Source of the DNA: an uncultured Coxiella sp.
GTDB taxonomy: Bacteria > Pseudomonadota > Gammaproteobacteria > Coxiellales > Coxiellaceae
Assembly: GCA_902623005.1 (NCBI GenBank)
Contig: CACNSC010000005.1
Span: 1-64,000, forward strand
Reading direction: 5' to 3'
Length of the DNA: 64,000 nucleotides
Position 1 is the first letter of the stretch. Each line of letters opens with the position of its first letter. Positions 22,934 through 33,140 of the stretch are shown one piece after another. Under the pieces are notes generated by a model that had not been told where the DNA came from, ran no database searches, and worked only from the letters and a program-made list of their open reading frames with translations. The position numbers and the translations under genes were made by a program.

Positions 22934-23935
22934 TTAGGACTGGCGCAAGAATCTTGCCATTGATTTTGCGAAATAGGTGATGATCATATCAGCTCCAGCT
23001 CGCTTCATCGATACCAAGCTCTCTTGCATCATAGCGAATTCATTTACACAACCCTGCTCTGCTGCAGCTTTAATCATCGCAAACTCACCACTCACTTGAT
23101 ACACCGCTAAAGGCACACCGGCAAATCGTTGCTTTAAACGTTGCACCATATCCAAATACAACCCACCCGGTTTAACCATCAAACAATCGGCACCTTCTGC
23201 AACATCTTGTTGCGCTTCTCGAATACCAATACTGGCATTAGCTGGATTCATTTGATAACCGCGACGATCCCCTTGTTGCGGTGTCCCCTCAGCGGCTTCT
23301 CGAAATGGCTCGTACAGACTTGAAGCATACTTAACGGCATAACTCATGATTGGTAGATGTGAAAAATTCGCATGATCAAGACCGGAACGGATCGCTGCCA
23401 CCATACCATCCATCATACCACTGGGAGCAATCATGTCGGCGCCTGCTTCTGCATGACTGATGGCTTGCTGAGCCAGTAATGGCAGTGTGGCATCATTATC
23501 AACATCGCCTGGTTTTTCAGAAGCTAGTAATCCGCAATGACCGTGATCAGTATATTCGCAAAAACATAAATCTGTGATGACAAACAAATCCGGTGCCAGT
23601 TGCTTAATACGACGCACAGCCTGTTGCACCACACCGTCTTGCAACAATGCAGCACTGCCACATGAATCTTTATAGGCAGGAATACCAAACAGCATCACCG
23701 CTGGAATACCGAGCTCAACAATCTCAGTAATCTCCTGATCAAGCTTCTCAATCGGCCATTGCGCATGCCCCGGCATGGTCGTAATTGACTGTGGCTCTGT
23801 GATACCTGCTTTGACAAAAACCGGCAACACCAAGTCACTTATGGACACACGATGCTCTTGCACCATATTGCGAAACGAGGGGTGATTACGCAAGCGACGT
23901 AAACGCTGTTGGGGTGGTTTAATTGTTACTGTCAT
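22934..23935 (-). CDS. hemB: Delta-aminolevulinic acid dehydratase
   Basis: DLCFCEYTDHGHCGLL metal-binding loop, MVKPGGLYLDMV. Confidence 0.97.
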   Translation of the reverse strand: MTVTIKPPQQRLRRLRNHPSFRNMVQEHRVSISDLVLPVFVKAGITEPQSITTMPGHAQWPIEKLDQEITEIVELGIPAVMLFGIPAYKDSCGSAALLQDGVVQQAVRRIKQLAPDLFVITDLCFCEYTDHGHCGLLASEKPGDVDNDATLPLLAQQAISHAEAGADMIAPSGMMDGMVAAIRSGLDHANFSHLPIMSYAVKYASSLYEPFREAAEGTPQQGDRRGYQMNPANASIGIREAQQDVAEGADCLMVKPGGLYLDMVQRLKQRFAGVPLAVYQVSGEFAMIKAAAEQGCVNEFAMMQESLVSMKRAGADMIITYFAKSMARFLRQS

Positions 23936-23955
23936 TAACACATCTCTCTATAAAA

Positions 23956-23982
23956 AAATCCCCACGATATTGTGGGGATTTC
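23956..23982 (-). terminator. Rho-independent terminator for the 24012..24473 gene
   Basis: AAATCCCCAC-GATATT-GTGGGGATTT with T-run on the minus strand, between the lipoprotein gene and hemB. Confidence 0.8.
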
Positions 23983-24011
23983 CGTATCTATTTCAGTCCT
24001 TAATGTAAGAC

Positions 24012-24473
24012 TTAGCTGACCATTTTCCAGCTACCATCCGGCTGACGACATGCTTTACCGTAAGCACTTTGCCACTGGCCATCGACTTTAACGCTAGTCG
24101 TATATTCACGACAATATTGATTGCTAGCAGTCTTGTACTGCTTAGTTGGTGTTACCTTATAAGTAATATCAGTTTGTTGGTTAGTCCACTGTGCCTGACT
24201 ACCTACCGGCGTGGTTGTAATTGCACTCTCCATATTCTTCTTATCTTGGGCGTCCATACGTTTACCAATCTGGTTACCGATTGCACCACCGACTAGAGCG
24301 CCTGCTAAAGCACCTGCCCATTTATCGTCACCGCCTGTTAGTGCACCGCCCAGCAAACCACCTAAAGCTGCACCCGTCATGGTCGCGCCGCCAGTATTGT
24401 TCCCAGGTGTACAACCTGTCATCACGGTAGCAGCCATCACTGCTGCACAGGTAAAAGTCACTAATTGCTTCAT
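24012..24473 (-). CDS. Glycine-zipper outer-membrane lipoprotein (17-kDa surface antigen / Lpp0805-like)
   Basis: 153 aa; lipobox VMTGC; GAALGGLLGGALTGG...GALVGGAIGNQIGKRMD; RT0821/Lpp0805-type C-terminal domain. Confidence 0.8.
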   Translation of the reverse strand: MKQLVTFTCAAVMAATVMTGCTPGNNTGGATMTGAALGGLLGGALTGGDDKWAGALAGALVGGAIGNQIGKRMDAQDKKNMESAITTTPVGSQAQWTNQQTDITYKVTPTKQYKTASNQYCREYTTSVKVDGQWQSAYGKACRQPDGSWKMVS

Positions 24474-24650
24474 GATCGTCCTCTTAATTATTTACCGATT
24501 GATCCCAAAAATATGCGGTTATAGTACACATTATCAACAAAGCAAGCAACGCAAGATAAAGGGCTGTTAATACGAATAAGAGCTTGCACCCCTTGCGATG
24601 ACAGCAGCAACCAGATAATTTAAGCACAGCCAATTGCCGTGTAACGCACT

Positions 24651-26252
24651 ATGACAGAACTCACCTTACTGCCCTTCATACTTTTTATCGTCGTTATCGT
24701 GACATCACTGTCTGAACGTATCAATATCCCTTACCCATTGCTCTTGGTCATCACCGGTTTGATTGTTGGCCTTTTGCCCGGGGTTGCCATGTGGCATCCA
24801 CCACCGGAAGCTATTCTAAGTATCTTTTTACCGCCGATTTTATTCTCGGCAGCGCGCCTGACTGCATGGCGGGACATATTGAGCCACCTCTATCGCACCA
24901 TTGTTTCACTGTCTGTGCTCTTGGTCCTGTTCAGTATGGTACTGAGTGCTTTTATCATTAACTACTTTTTACCTGACATGAACCTCGGTGCCGCCCTAGC
25001 ACTGGGTGCCATTATCGCACCTACCGATACCGTTGCTGCTTGTAGCATTATGCAACGCATGCAAGTCAAACAGCGCATCATTAGAACCGTGGAAATTGAA
25101 AGTTTATTCAACGATGCTATGGGTATCTTTCTTTTCAAAATAGCATTATTTTTTGTTGCCTCTGGCTCAATCAAACATGCCATGGTCAGTACACATATTT
25201 TCTGGATTGTTTTTGCCGGCATTAGCACCGGTGTTGCTTTCGCTTTTTTTAGCGGCATCATCATGGATTTCTTTTTTCTCGATGTCACCAGTGAGCTACC
25301 CATTATTATGAACTTGATTTTAGCTTACGTAACCTACATGTTTGCTGATCAAATTGGCGCCTCCGGTGTGCTAGCCGTGGTCAGTGCTGGCCTATTTTAT
25401 CGCCGCACTGAAGGACACCTGTCTGCACAAACTCGACTGACAGCTACCAGCGTGTGGGAAACGTTACTTTTCTTCCTCAACGGTATCATCTTTATTGCCA
25501 TCGGCATTCAATTCCCATCATCGCTACAAGGTGTCAGCAACATTCCTCACTCGACCTTGTTTTACGCCAGCGCACTAACCATTGTAACCTTGTTAGGCTT
25601 ACGATTTATCTGGATTTTTTTCGTCACGGCGGTACGCGATCGCTGGATTTTTTTCAGCAACCCGTCGCTATCACGACCACCGTTGTTTCAAACTGTCGTC
25701 ATTGTCTCGTGGTCAGGTATGCGAGGCCTGGTTTCACTGGCCTTGGCTTTATCACTGCCATATACACTGCCGAATGACACGGCTTTCCCTTACCGCGATT
25801 TACTAATTTTCCTTACCTTCACAACGATACTTTTCACCTTAATTGCACAAGGTTTGTCCTTACCGTGGATCATCAAAAAATTCAAAGCCAATCGCAGCGA
25901 TCAAAAAGAAATGCAACGAGTTGCTAGCATTTATCATCAAATGACCGAACAGGCCATAAAACATATGGAAGATCACCACGCTACTGACATCAGTTCACTA
26001 CCAGCTCAAGAGATGGTCCGCCACTACTACGACGGCCGACAATCTCAAATTGCGATCAAAACTCAAGAAGACGATACACATGCGGTGGTTGAATTAATCA
26101 ACGAAGCTCGAGAATACCTAGCTGAAGTACTTGCTTATGAACGTGACTTGCTCAACGATTTAAGAACCCGAGGTGATATTACCGAAGAAATCTACATCAA
26201 ACTACTGCGTAAACTTGACCGTGACGAAGTCGGCTTTGAATCCTACCACTGA
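24651..26252 (+). CDS. Na+/H+ antiporter, CPA1 family
   Basis: 533 aa; APTDTVAACSIMQ, ESLFNDAMGIFLF, WSGMRGLVSLALALSLP. Confidence 0.92.
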   Translation: MTELTLLPFILFIVVIVTSLSERINIPYPLLLVITGLIVGLLPGVAMWHPPPEAILSIFLPPILFSAARLTAWRDILSHLYRTIVSLSVLLVLFSMVLSAFIINYFLPDMNLGAALALGAIIAPTDTVAACSIMQRMQVKQRIIRTVEIESLFNDAMGIFLFKIALFFVASGSIKHAMVSTHIFWIVFAGISTGVAFAFFSGIIMDFFFLDVTSELPIIMNLILAYVTYMFADQIGASGVLAVVSAGLFYRRTEGHLSAQTRLTATSVWETLLFFLNGIIFIAIGIQFPSSLQGVSNIPHSTLFYASALTIVTLLGLRFIWIFFVTAVRDRWIFFSNPSLSRPPLFQTVVIVSWSGMRGLVSLALALSLPYTLPNDTAFPYRDLLIFLTFTTILFTLIAQGLSLPWIIKKFKANRSDQKEMQRVASIYHQMTEQAIKHMEDHHATDISSLPAQEMVRHYYDGRQSQIAIKTQEDDTHAVVELINEAREYLAEVLAYERDLLNDLRTRGDITEEIYIKLLRKLDRDEVGFESYH

Positions 26253-26346
26253 ATTTAACACACACATTGCAGACTGGAATCTTACAAAGGATATGATACG
26301 ATGCTTTCACTTAACAATTTATTAGAACAGTTATAAGGACCTTACA

Positions 26347-27561
26347 ATGCGCGCCATTATGCATTCTCGTTTAGCATCAGTCACCACCCTGATTGCCAGC
26401 CTACTCATCACCGTCACAAGTACCCAAGCTGCTCCTCCAACACCCAACGCGTCCACGCAAAATAAAACGGCGCCGATGGCGTTAGTGCCCTCATCGCCAA
26501 ACATTGATGCCAAGGCATACGTCTTAATGGATGCTGACTCCGGTAAGATCTTGACCAGCAAAAACCCTGATGCAGCCATGCCGCCAGCCAGTCTTACCAA
26601 GCTAATGACATCTTATGTGATCTCACAAGCGATTAAACAAGGTCAGATTCACTTGGATGATCCAGTTAGAATCAGTAAGACAGCTTGGCAACGTGGTGGT
26701 TCTCGCATGTTTGTAGAGGTGGGAACACAAGTTCCTGTAAAAGACCTCATCCATGGCATTATCGTCGCATCCGGTAACGACGCATGTGTCGCAATGGCAG
26801 AATACATTGCAGGTTCAGAAAAAGGCTTTGCTGAATTAATGAATCAAACCGCACAGCAACTCGGCATGACCCATACTCACTTTGTTGATGCAACCGGCCT
26901 ACCCGATCCAAAACACCACTCGACTGCTCATGATTTAGCCATCCTAAGCCAGGCCTTAATTAACGATTTCCCCGAGGATTATGCTTGGTACAAACAAAAA
27001 TGGATCACCTACAACGACATCAAACAACCCAATCGTAACCGTTTATTATGGCGCGATCCCAGTGTTGATGGTTTAAAAACAGGCCACACCAAAGCTGCTG
27101 GTTATTGTTTAATCAGCTCTGCGAAACGCAATGACATGCGTTTAATTTCTGTGGTCATGGGCGCGCCTTCTGATGCTGAACGCAGCGACGACTCACAAGC
27201 ATTACTGAATTGGGGATTCAGATTTTATGAAACTCATACACTCTACAACGCGCATTCTCCTGTGACATCCAGTCGTGTTTGGCTTGGGCAAAAGAAAATG
27301 ATTAACTTTGGCATTGATCATACGCTTGCCGTTACCATCCCTAAGGGCACCTACTCCAACCTTTCAGTGAATGTTGACCTACCAACTACTTTAAAAGCTC
27401 CAATTATTGCCGGGCATGCCTACGGGACTATAAAAGTGACACTTGACGGTAACACTATCGCCTCATCGCCATTATTGGCTGAAAGCAATGATCCTGAAGC
27501 CGGCTTTTGGTCACGCATGACCGATCAAATTGCCATGACTTGGCACGGTTGGTTTAGTTAG
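26347..27561 (+). CDS. dacA: D-alanyl-D-alanine carboxypeptidase
   Basis: 404 aa; PASLTKLMTSYV (SxxK), SGNDACVAMAE (SxN), DGLKTGHTKAAGYC (KTG). Confidence 0.95.
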   Translation: MRAIMHSRLASVTTLIASLLITVTSTQAAPPTPNASTQNKTAPMALVPSSPNIDAKAYVLMDADSGKILTSKNPDAAMPPASLTKLMTSYVISQAIKQGQIHLDDPVRISKTAWQRGGSRMFVEVGTQVPVKDLIHGIIVASGNDACVAMAEYIAGSEKGFAELMNQTAQQLGMTHTHFVDATGLPDPKHHSTAHDLAILSQALINDFPEDYAWYKQKWITYNDIKQPNRNRLLWRDPSVDGLKTGHTKAAGYCLISSAKRNDMRLISVVMGAPSDAERSDDSQALLNWGFRFYETHTLYNAHSPVTSSRVWLGQKKMINFGIDHTLAVTIPKGTYSNLSVNVDLPTTLKAPIIAGHAYGTIKVTLDGNTIASSPLLAESNDPEAGFWSRMTDQIAMTWHGWFS

Positions 27562-27572
27562 GTTATTGATTG

Positions 27573-28733
27573 ATGGATATCGTCTACCTTAATGGTGAAT
27601 TTGTTAATCAAGACCAAGCCACGGTACCAATCAAAGACCGTGGTTTTCTTTATGCCGATAGCGTCTACGAGACTCTACCAATTGAACAAGGCGCATGCTT
27701 GTGCTTGTATGATCGCATTGATCGCTTGAATAGCAGCTTGTCGCATCTTGGTATAGAGCCGCCACGCACACACCAAGAATGGCATCAAATTTTCAGTCGG
27801 CTGATCGAAGAAAATGCAGCTCAACGCGAGCGCTATTATATCTACCTGCACATCACTCGCGGGGTATCACCCACGCGTCGACTTCATATTCCAAAGTCAT
27901 CAACCCCGACCATTTTAGCTTTTATGGGCAAAGTTGATGCTGAACAAACCAAAAGTTATCAATCAGGCTTTTCGGTAATCACCGTTGAAGACAATCGTCG
28001 ACGGGATTGCTTCATTAAAGCAACCGGGCTACTACCGAATATTTTAGCTTTTGAGCAAGGTCAAAAACATCAAGTTGACGATATTATTTTTCAACACCAA
28101 GGCTATGCGCTCGAGAGCTCAAGTAGTAATCTGTTCATTGTCGAACAAGGCAAGCTGATTACACCTCCGGCTAACTACCAAATCATTGCCGGTATCACGC
28201 GACAAGCCGTGATCGAGCTGGCACAGTCCCTTGATATCGAATGCGAGCAAGCCTTAGTGAGCCTCGATCAATTGCGTAATGCCGATGAAATTTGGTTAAC
28301 CGCCTCTAACAAAGACATCGTGCCGGTCACCAGGCTCAATAACCAACGCATTAGTAACGGTAAGCCAGGTCCGCTGTGGCAACAATTTAATCAAGCACTG
28401 GCCAGCTATAAACGCACTCACAGCACCCCTTTGACCATAACAAAACTTGGAGATGCCCGCATGGATAAGACCGACTCATCCTCGCCAATCGAATTCCCGT
28501 GTGAATTTTTTGTTAAGATCATTATGAAGAACAGCGATAATTGTGAAGAAAAAGTGACTGCTATTATTCAGCGCCACTTTGAGCAATTCAGTGCCGATGG
28601 CCTGACGTTACGACCTAGCAAAAATGATAATTACCTAGCATTTACCGCGAAGCTACAAGTTGAAGAACAAGCACCGCTAGATGCGTTATATAAAGACTTA
28701 AGTGATGAACCTCAAGTCCTTATGGCACTGTAA
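27573..28733 (+). CDS. Fusion: D-amino-acid aminotransferase (class IV) + C-terminal YbeD/DUF493-like domain
   Basis: N-terminal Dat: RGFLYADSVYETLP, CFIKATGLLPNILA. C-terminal ~90 aa EFPCEFFVKIIMKNSDNCEEKVTAIIQRHF... matches the YbeD pattern; continuous frame. Confidence 0.85.
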   Translation: MDIVYLNGEFVNQDQATVPIKDRGFLYADSVYETLPIEQGACLCLYDRIDRLNSSLSHLGIEPPRTHQEWHQIFSRLIEENAAQRERYYIYLHITRGVSPTRRLHIPKSSTPTILAFMGKVDAEQTKSYQSGFSVITVEDNRRRDCFIKATGLLPNILAFEQGQKHQVDDIIFQHQGYALESSSSNLFIVEQGKLITPPANYQIIAGITRQAVIELAQSLDIECEQALVSLDQLRNADEIWLTASNKDIVPVTRLNNQRISNGKPGPLWQQFNQALASYKRTHSTPLTITKLGDARMDKTDSSSPIEFPCEFFVKIIMKNSDNCEEKVTAIIQRHFEQFSADGLTLRPSKNDNYLAFTAKLQVEEQAPLDALYKDLSDEPQVLMAL

Positions 28734-29208
28734 AAACAGGACTTACAAAGTCAACGTCAACATCACCTGGATTGATCACACCATGGCTAGTCTTGTTTTC
28801 AGCTTGCAAGACTAATGCCTGCTCCAAGAAGCTAATGATCTCCTGTTGCGGCTCAACCACTGCTTTTGCCCATGCAACAACCCACTCAGAGACATAGCCG
28901 CCAGCAGAGACTACTGCCTCAACCCGCAATAACTCTCTTGTATCAACCGCGCGATACATGATGCCGCAAGGTAAAGTATCACAAGCTGCCAGCATCAACT
29001 TCAATCCGGTGATTGAAATGCGTGGTAGTGCTAATTCAACTAACTTATCACTAGGTACAGCACCTTGTGACAATAATTGAAAAAAGGCCTGCTCGTCTCC
29101 CTGCTCAAAAGCTTGGTCGAGCAACTCACTGCTCGGCGTAGGACAAATCTGTTTGGCGCGATACCTGGCGTGACCGCAAGTAAAAAAGTTAAACCAGTAC
29201 ATGATCAA
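28720..29208 (-). CDS. Hypothetical protein, weakly ankyrin-like
   Basis: 162 aa; ELLDQAFEQGDEQAFFQLLSQGAVPS resembles a degenerate ankyrin helix pair; 3' end overlaps the dat/ybeD gene by 14 bp. Confidence 0.5.
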   Translation of the reverse strand: MIMYWFNFFTCGHARYRAKQICPTPSSELLDQAFEQGDEQAFFQLLSQGAVPSDKLVELALPRISITGLKLMLAACDTLPCGIMYRAVDTRELLRVEAVVSAGGYVSEWVVAWAKAVVEPQQEIISFLEQALVLQAENKTSHGVINPGDVDVDFVSPVFTVP

Positions 29209-29417
29209 TGGACTCTTAAATAATTAAAATATCGATATATTTGAGCTAATACAAAAATGTACGGGTAATGCCTCATTATTTGAACTTAATGTTTAATTAA
29301 ATTTTAATCTATTAGTATTTTTTTGCACTTATACGGCAGAACCTGCCACGCGTGACTTGCACCCACACCCTCAACCGAAGACAATGCACATCATTTAGTA
29401 ACACAAATTATCAACCT

Positions 29418-30065
29418 ATGAACTCTAGTCTAATCGTTCGACAACTTGGCAATCAGGCGTATGAAAGTACTTGGCGCGCCATGAAAGCATTCACCGATCA
29501 ACGTCAACCAGAGACTGTTGATGAACTCTGGTGCTGTCAACACCCATCTGTCTACACGCAAGGCTTAGCTGGGAAACCTGAACACGTTCTTAGAACCAAT
29601 GACATTCCGATCATTCAAACTGATCGCGGTGGTCAGGTAACATACCACGGTCCGGGTCAACTGATGCTATATACACTGTTTGATATAAAGCGCTTAAACA
29701 TTGGTCCGCGTCGGTTGGTGTGTCAGCTAGAAAATAGCGTGATTGACTATCTGGCCAGTCTCAATATTGATGCGTGCGGCAACCCCAAAGCGCCTGGCGT
29801 TTATGTGGGCGATTCAAAAATTGCATCGATTGGTTTACGCATTCGTCGAGGCTGCAGTTATCACGGTCTCGCACTTAATGTTGAGCTTGATACCACACCG
29901 TTTCAAGCGATTAATCCTTGCGGCTTCAAAGGTCTAGCCATCACTCAATTAGCAGCGTACACTCGTGTCTCGATGGATGACGTGTCGCATACGATGATTA
30001 AAACAATCGCTCAGCACTTTGACTATCAACATGTCACTGTCGTAACGGATATGATTAAGGCTTGA
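29418..30065 (+). CDS. lipB: Octanoyltransferase
   Basis: [44 protein letters not shown]; start moved to MNSSLIV. Confidence 0.96.
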   Translation: MNSSLIVRQLGNQAYESTWRAMKAFTDQRQPETVDELWCCQHPSVYTQGLAGKPEHVLRTNDIPIIQTDRGGQVTYHGPGQLMLYTLFDIKRLNIGPRRLVCQLENSVIDYLASLNIDACGNPKAPGVYVGDSKIASIGLRIRRGCSYHGLALNVELDTTPFQAINPCGFKGLAITQLAAYTRVSMDDVSHTMIKTIAQHFDYQHVTVVTDMIKA

Positions 30066-30070
30066 CCACT

Positions 30071-31027
30071 ATGACCTCTCCAACCTCCTACGATCCCACC
30101 AAAAAAGCTCTCGGTGCCGACAAACTGTCTCGCATCCCGGTTAAAATTGAACCCACCACCGAGCCACTGAAAAAGCCGGATTGGATTCGCATTCGATTGC
30201 CCAACAATACCAAAGCGGCTGAACTGAAACAGCGCTTGCGCCAACAAAAACTGGTTACCGTGTGCGAAGAAGCCAGCTGCCCAAATCTTGCCGAATGCTT
30301 TAGTGGCGGCACTGCAACTTTCATGATCATGGGTGATAAATGCACTCGACGTTGTAGTTTTTGCGATATTGGGCATGGGCGACCAGATCCACTGGATCCG
30401 GAAGAACCTCAACGGCTTGCAGAAACAGTTGCAGGTCTGGCTTTGAAATACGTTGTTATCACCTCGGTTGATCGTGATGATTTACGTGACGGTGGCGCTC
30501 AGCACTTTACCGACTGCATTCAGGCTGTCCGTGCAGAAATGCCAAATATCAAAATCGAGGTTTTAGTCCCCGATTTTCGTGGACGCATGGAAAAAGCACT
30601 CGATAATATGGCAGCAGGATTACCCGATGTATTCAATCACAACATTGAAACCGTGCCACGGCTGTATAAACAAGCTCGCCCCGGCTCGGATTACGCTTGG
30701 TCTTTACGACTCATGCAAACCTTTAAACAACGCTATGCCGGTATTCCAACTAAGTCAGGTTTGATGCTTGGCCTTGGCGAAACCATAGATGAAATTAAAA
30801 CCGTCCTGCAAGACCTGCGTACTCATGACGTTGATATGTTAACAGTTGGTCAATACTTACAACCAACACGCTATCACATGCCGGTTGCGCGATACGTGAC
30901 ACCGGCTGAATTTATTGAACTGGGCAATTACGCAAAGTCGATTGGTTTCACACACGTTGCCTCTGGACCGTTAGTGAGATCGTCTTATCATGCAGATCGG
31001 CAAGCAGCAGGCGAACACATCGACTGA
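30071..31027 (+). CDS. lipA: Lipoyl synthase
   Basis: [12 protein letters not shown] and [13 protein letters not shown] radical SAM motifs. Confidence 0.98.
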   Translation: MTSPTSYDPTKKALGADKLSRIPVKIEPTTEPLKKPDWIRIRLPNNTKAAELKQRLRQQKLVTVCEEASCPNLAECFSGGTATFMIMGDKCTRRCSFCDIGHGRPDPLDPEEPQRLAETVAGLALKYVVITSVDRDDLRDGGAQHFTDCIQAVRAEMPNIKIEVLVPDFRGRMEKALDNMAAGLPDVFNHNIETVPRLYKQARPGSDYAWSLRLMQTFKQRYAGIPTKSGLMLGLGETIDEIKTVLQDLRTHDVDMLTVGQYLQPTRYHMPVARYVTPAEFIELGNYAKSIGFTHVASGPLVRSSYHADRQAAGEHID

Positions 31028-31057
31028 CTCAATGGATGACAAAAAGGTGAAGGTTCC

Positions 31058-33109
31058 ATGCTACATAATACGATACATGCCATCATGAGCTTTTTTGATC
31101 AACACCCCCATATTGCCGTGCTCGGCACGTTCATGGTCGCTTTTCTCGAAGCCTTGCCTATCGTCGGTACAATTATCCCTGGCTCAGTGGTAATGACAGC
31201 AATCGGCTCCTTGATTGGCTCAGGCGTAATACCTGCATCAGCCACGTTGATTAGCGCCACGTTAGGTGCCTTCGTTGGTGATTGCTTGGGCTTCGCAGTG
31301 GGTGTGCGATTCCAAAATAACTACCGGCAACTATGGCCTTTTAGCAAGTACCCCAAATGGATGGATGCCAGTGAAGTTTTTTTTCAAAAACATGGCGGTA
31401 AAAGTGTCATTATTGGTCGATTTATCGGACCCGCTCGAAGTACCGTACCCATGGTTGCGGGCTTACTGAAGTTGAGCTGGCCACGCTTCATAGCTGCGGC
31501 AATACCATCGGCTATCTTTTGGGTAATAGCCTATATTTTACCGGGTATTCTATTGGGGGCGTTTGCGCTTGAAATTCCTTTTAAAGAATCAACGCATTTT
31601 ATTATCTATGGTCTTTTGGTGATCGCCGGTCTTTGGTTCATCTACTGGGTCTGTCAGCGCTCTTATTCACTAATCGCAATTTACTTACATAACGTTTGCG
31701 ATCATTGCTGGCGTTGGATGCGATCTCACCGACACATACAATGGCTACCACAAGCGATTCAATTAGCCGACCACCCCAATGACAGCAGTCAATTACTGCG
31801 GTTATTTTCCAGTGCATTCTTTTTGTTATTGTTTGTAATACTGCTCATACGATTGGTTGCTGGTGATGCCATTGCAGCCCATCTCAACACGCCGCTGTAT
31901 TACTTCTTACAGAGCTTACGTACCTCTTGGTGTGACCCTATCATGGTCACAATAACGGCATATGGTAATACGCCGTTAGTGATGATCATGACACTGTGTT
32001 TTTTAATTTCACTCATTATCATCAAGCAATGGCGGATTGCGGCCTATTTATTCGCAACATTATTTGTCGCTGCCGGCATCACTTTGATCGTAAAATCTTC
32101 GTATACCTCGTTACGACCCGCTGCTGTGCTTGCTTACATTAACGAAAACTCTTTCCCCAGCGGCCACACCGTGATTTGTGTTGCACTCTACGGCTTCATC
32201 GCATACATCACCCACCGCGCTTTCCCACAGTGGGGCAAAAAGCCAACGCTTGTTGCAGTATGCATAATTATTTTAGTCATCTTCTCACGCCTCTATCTAG
32301 GCGCACACTGGTTTACGGATATTTTAGGTGGCGCCAGCTTAAGCACAGCTGTGTTAATTGCTAGCACCATGTTGTTGCGACGCCGTCTAACCGCATCAGA
32401 CATTACTGCTATTAACCCAATATATTGGGGCGCCACGTGTCTCATCAGCTTGGTCCTGATTCCGAGCATCTACATAAGCACCCAATATTATAAAATTCAA
32501 AGTCTTTACCAACAACAGAGTCCGCAGTCTCAATCGACACCACTGGAATCTTGGTGGCAACAACCAATTGGTAATTTACCGATCGCGCGATTAAACCGTT
32601 TTGGCAAACCAATACAGCCGTTTAATATTCAATGGAGTGATAATTTAGATAGCATTCGAACAGTGCTCAAAAACAATGGCTGGGTCATTTTATCGCCCAA
32701 CAATACTAACGATGAGAAAATTCCCGCTCGTGCCCGACCGAACCGTTTATTTCCACCGTTACACCTCAATCAACCGGCGGTATTGACTGCCATTTATCGT
32801 CAACCCAATCAGCCGATGATAGAAATGAACTTATGGGCAACTCGGATGACTTTAACGCAACCATCAACACCGGTATGGATCGGCACAATAAGTTCGTCTA
32901 AACCACTCGCCAATAACCAACAGTCGATTGAGAATGCTCGACCTAATTACAGAATAGAGATGGCTATGCCGCACCTAGCCTCATCTAACCTTGCTCTCCA
33001 GCAAATTAAAATCCCGACCACTGCGATGGCTAACAGCCTTAAAGAAGCACCGTGGGATGGTATCATTGTTATTCTCAGCTCAAAGACAACCAGTAGCTCA
33101 TCTCAATAG
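31058..33109 (+). CDS. DedA-PAP2-LssY three-domain membrane protein
   Basis: 683 aa; DedA N-terminus (GRFIGPARSTVPMVAGLL), PAP2 motifs (KSSYTSLRP, FPSGHTVI, SRLYLGAHWFTDILGG), LssY-like C-terminal domain. Confidence 0.85.
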   Translation: MLHNTIHAIMSFFDQHPHIAVLGTFMVAFLEALPIVGTIIPGSVVMTAIGSLIGSGVIPASATLISATLGAFVGDCLGFAVGVRFQNNYRQLWPFSKYPKWMDASEVFFQKHGGKSVIIGRFIGPARSTVPMVAGLLKLSWPRFIAAAIPSAIFWVIAYILPGILLGAFALEIPFKESTHFIIYGLLVIAGLWFIYWVCQRSYSLIAIYLHNVCDHCWRWMRSHRHIQWLPQAIQLADHPNDSSQLLRLFSSAFFLLLFVILLIRLVAGDAIAAHLNTPLYYFLQSLRTSWCDPIMVTITAYGNTPLVMIMTLCFLISLIIIKQWRIAAYLFATLFVAAGITLIVKSSYTSLRPAAVLAYINENSFPSGHTVICVALYGFIAYITHRAFPQWGKKPTLVAVCIIILVIFSRLYLGAHWFTDILGGASLSTAVLIASTMLLRRRLTASDITAINPIYWGATCLISLVLIPSIYISTQYYKIQSLYQQQSPQSQSTPLESWWQQPIGNLPIARLNRFGKPIQPFNIQWSDNLDSIRTVLKNNGWVILSPNNTNDEKIPARARPNRLFPPLHLNQPAVLTAIYRQPNQPMIEMNLWATRMTLTQPSTPVWIGTISSSKPLANNQQSIENARPNYRIEMAMPHLASSNLALQQIKIPTTAMANSLKEAPWDGIIVILSSKTTSSSSQ

Positions 33110-33140
33110 CGCTCTAATCTCGACGCTGAAAGTACTGAGC

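Noticed and set aside
29292-29308. TTTAAT-TAAAT-TTTAAT, formally matching YTTAAK-N5-YTTAAK upstream of lipB
   Set aside because: Lies in a highly AT-rich stretch and no -10-like hexamer follows at 10 nt; likely chance.
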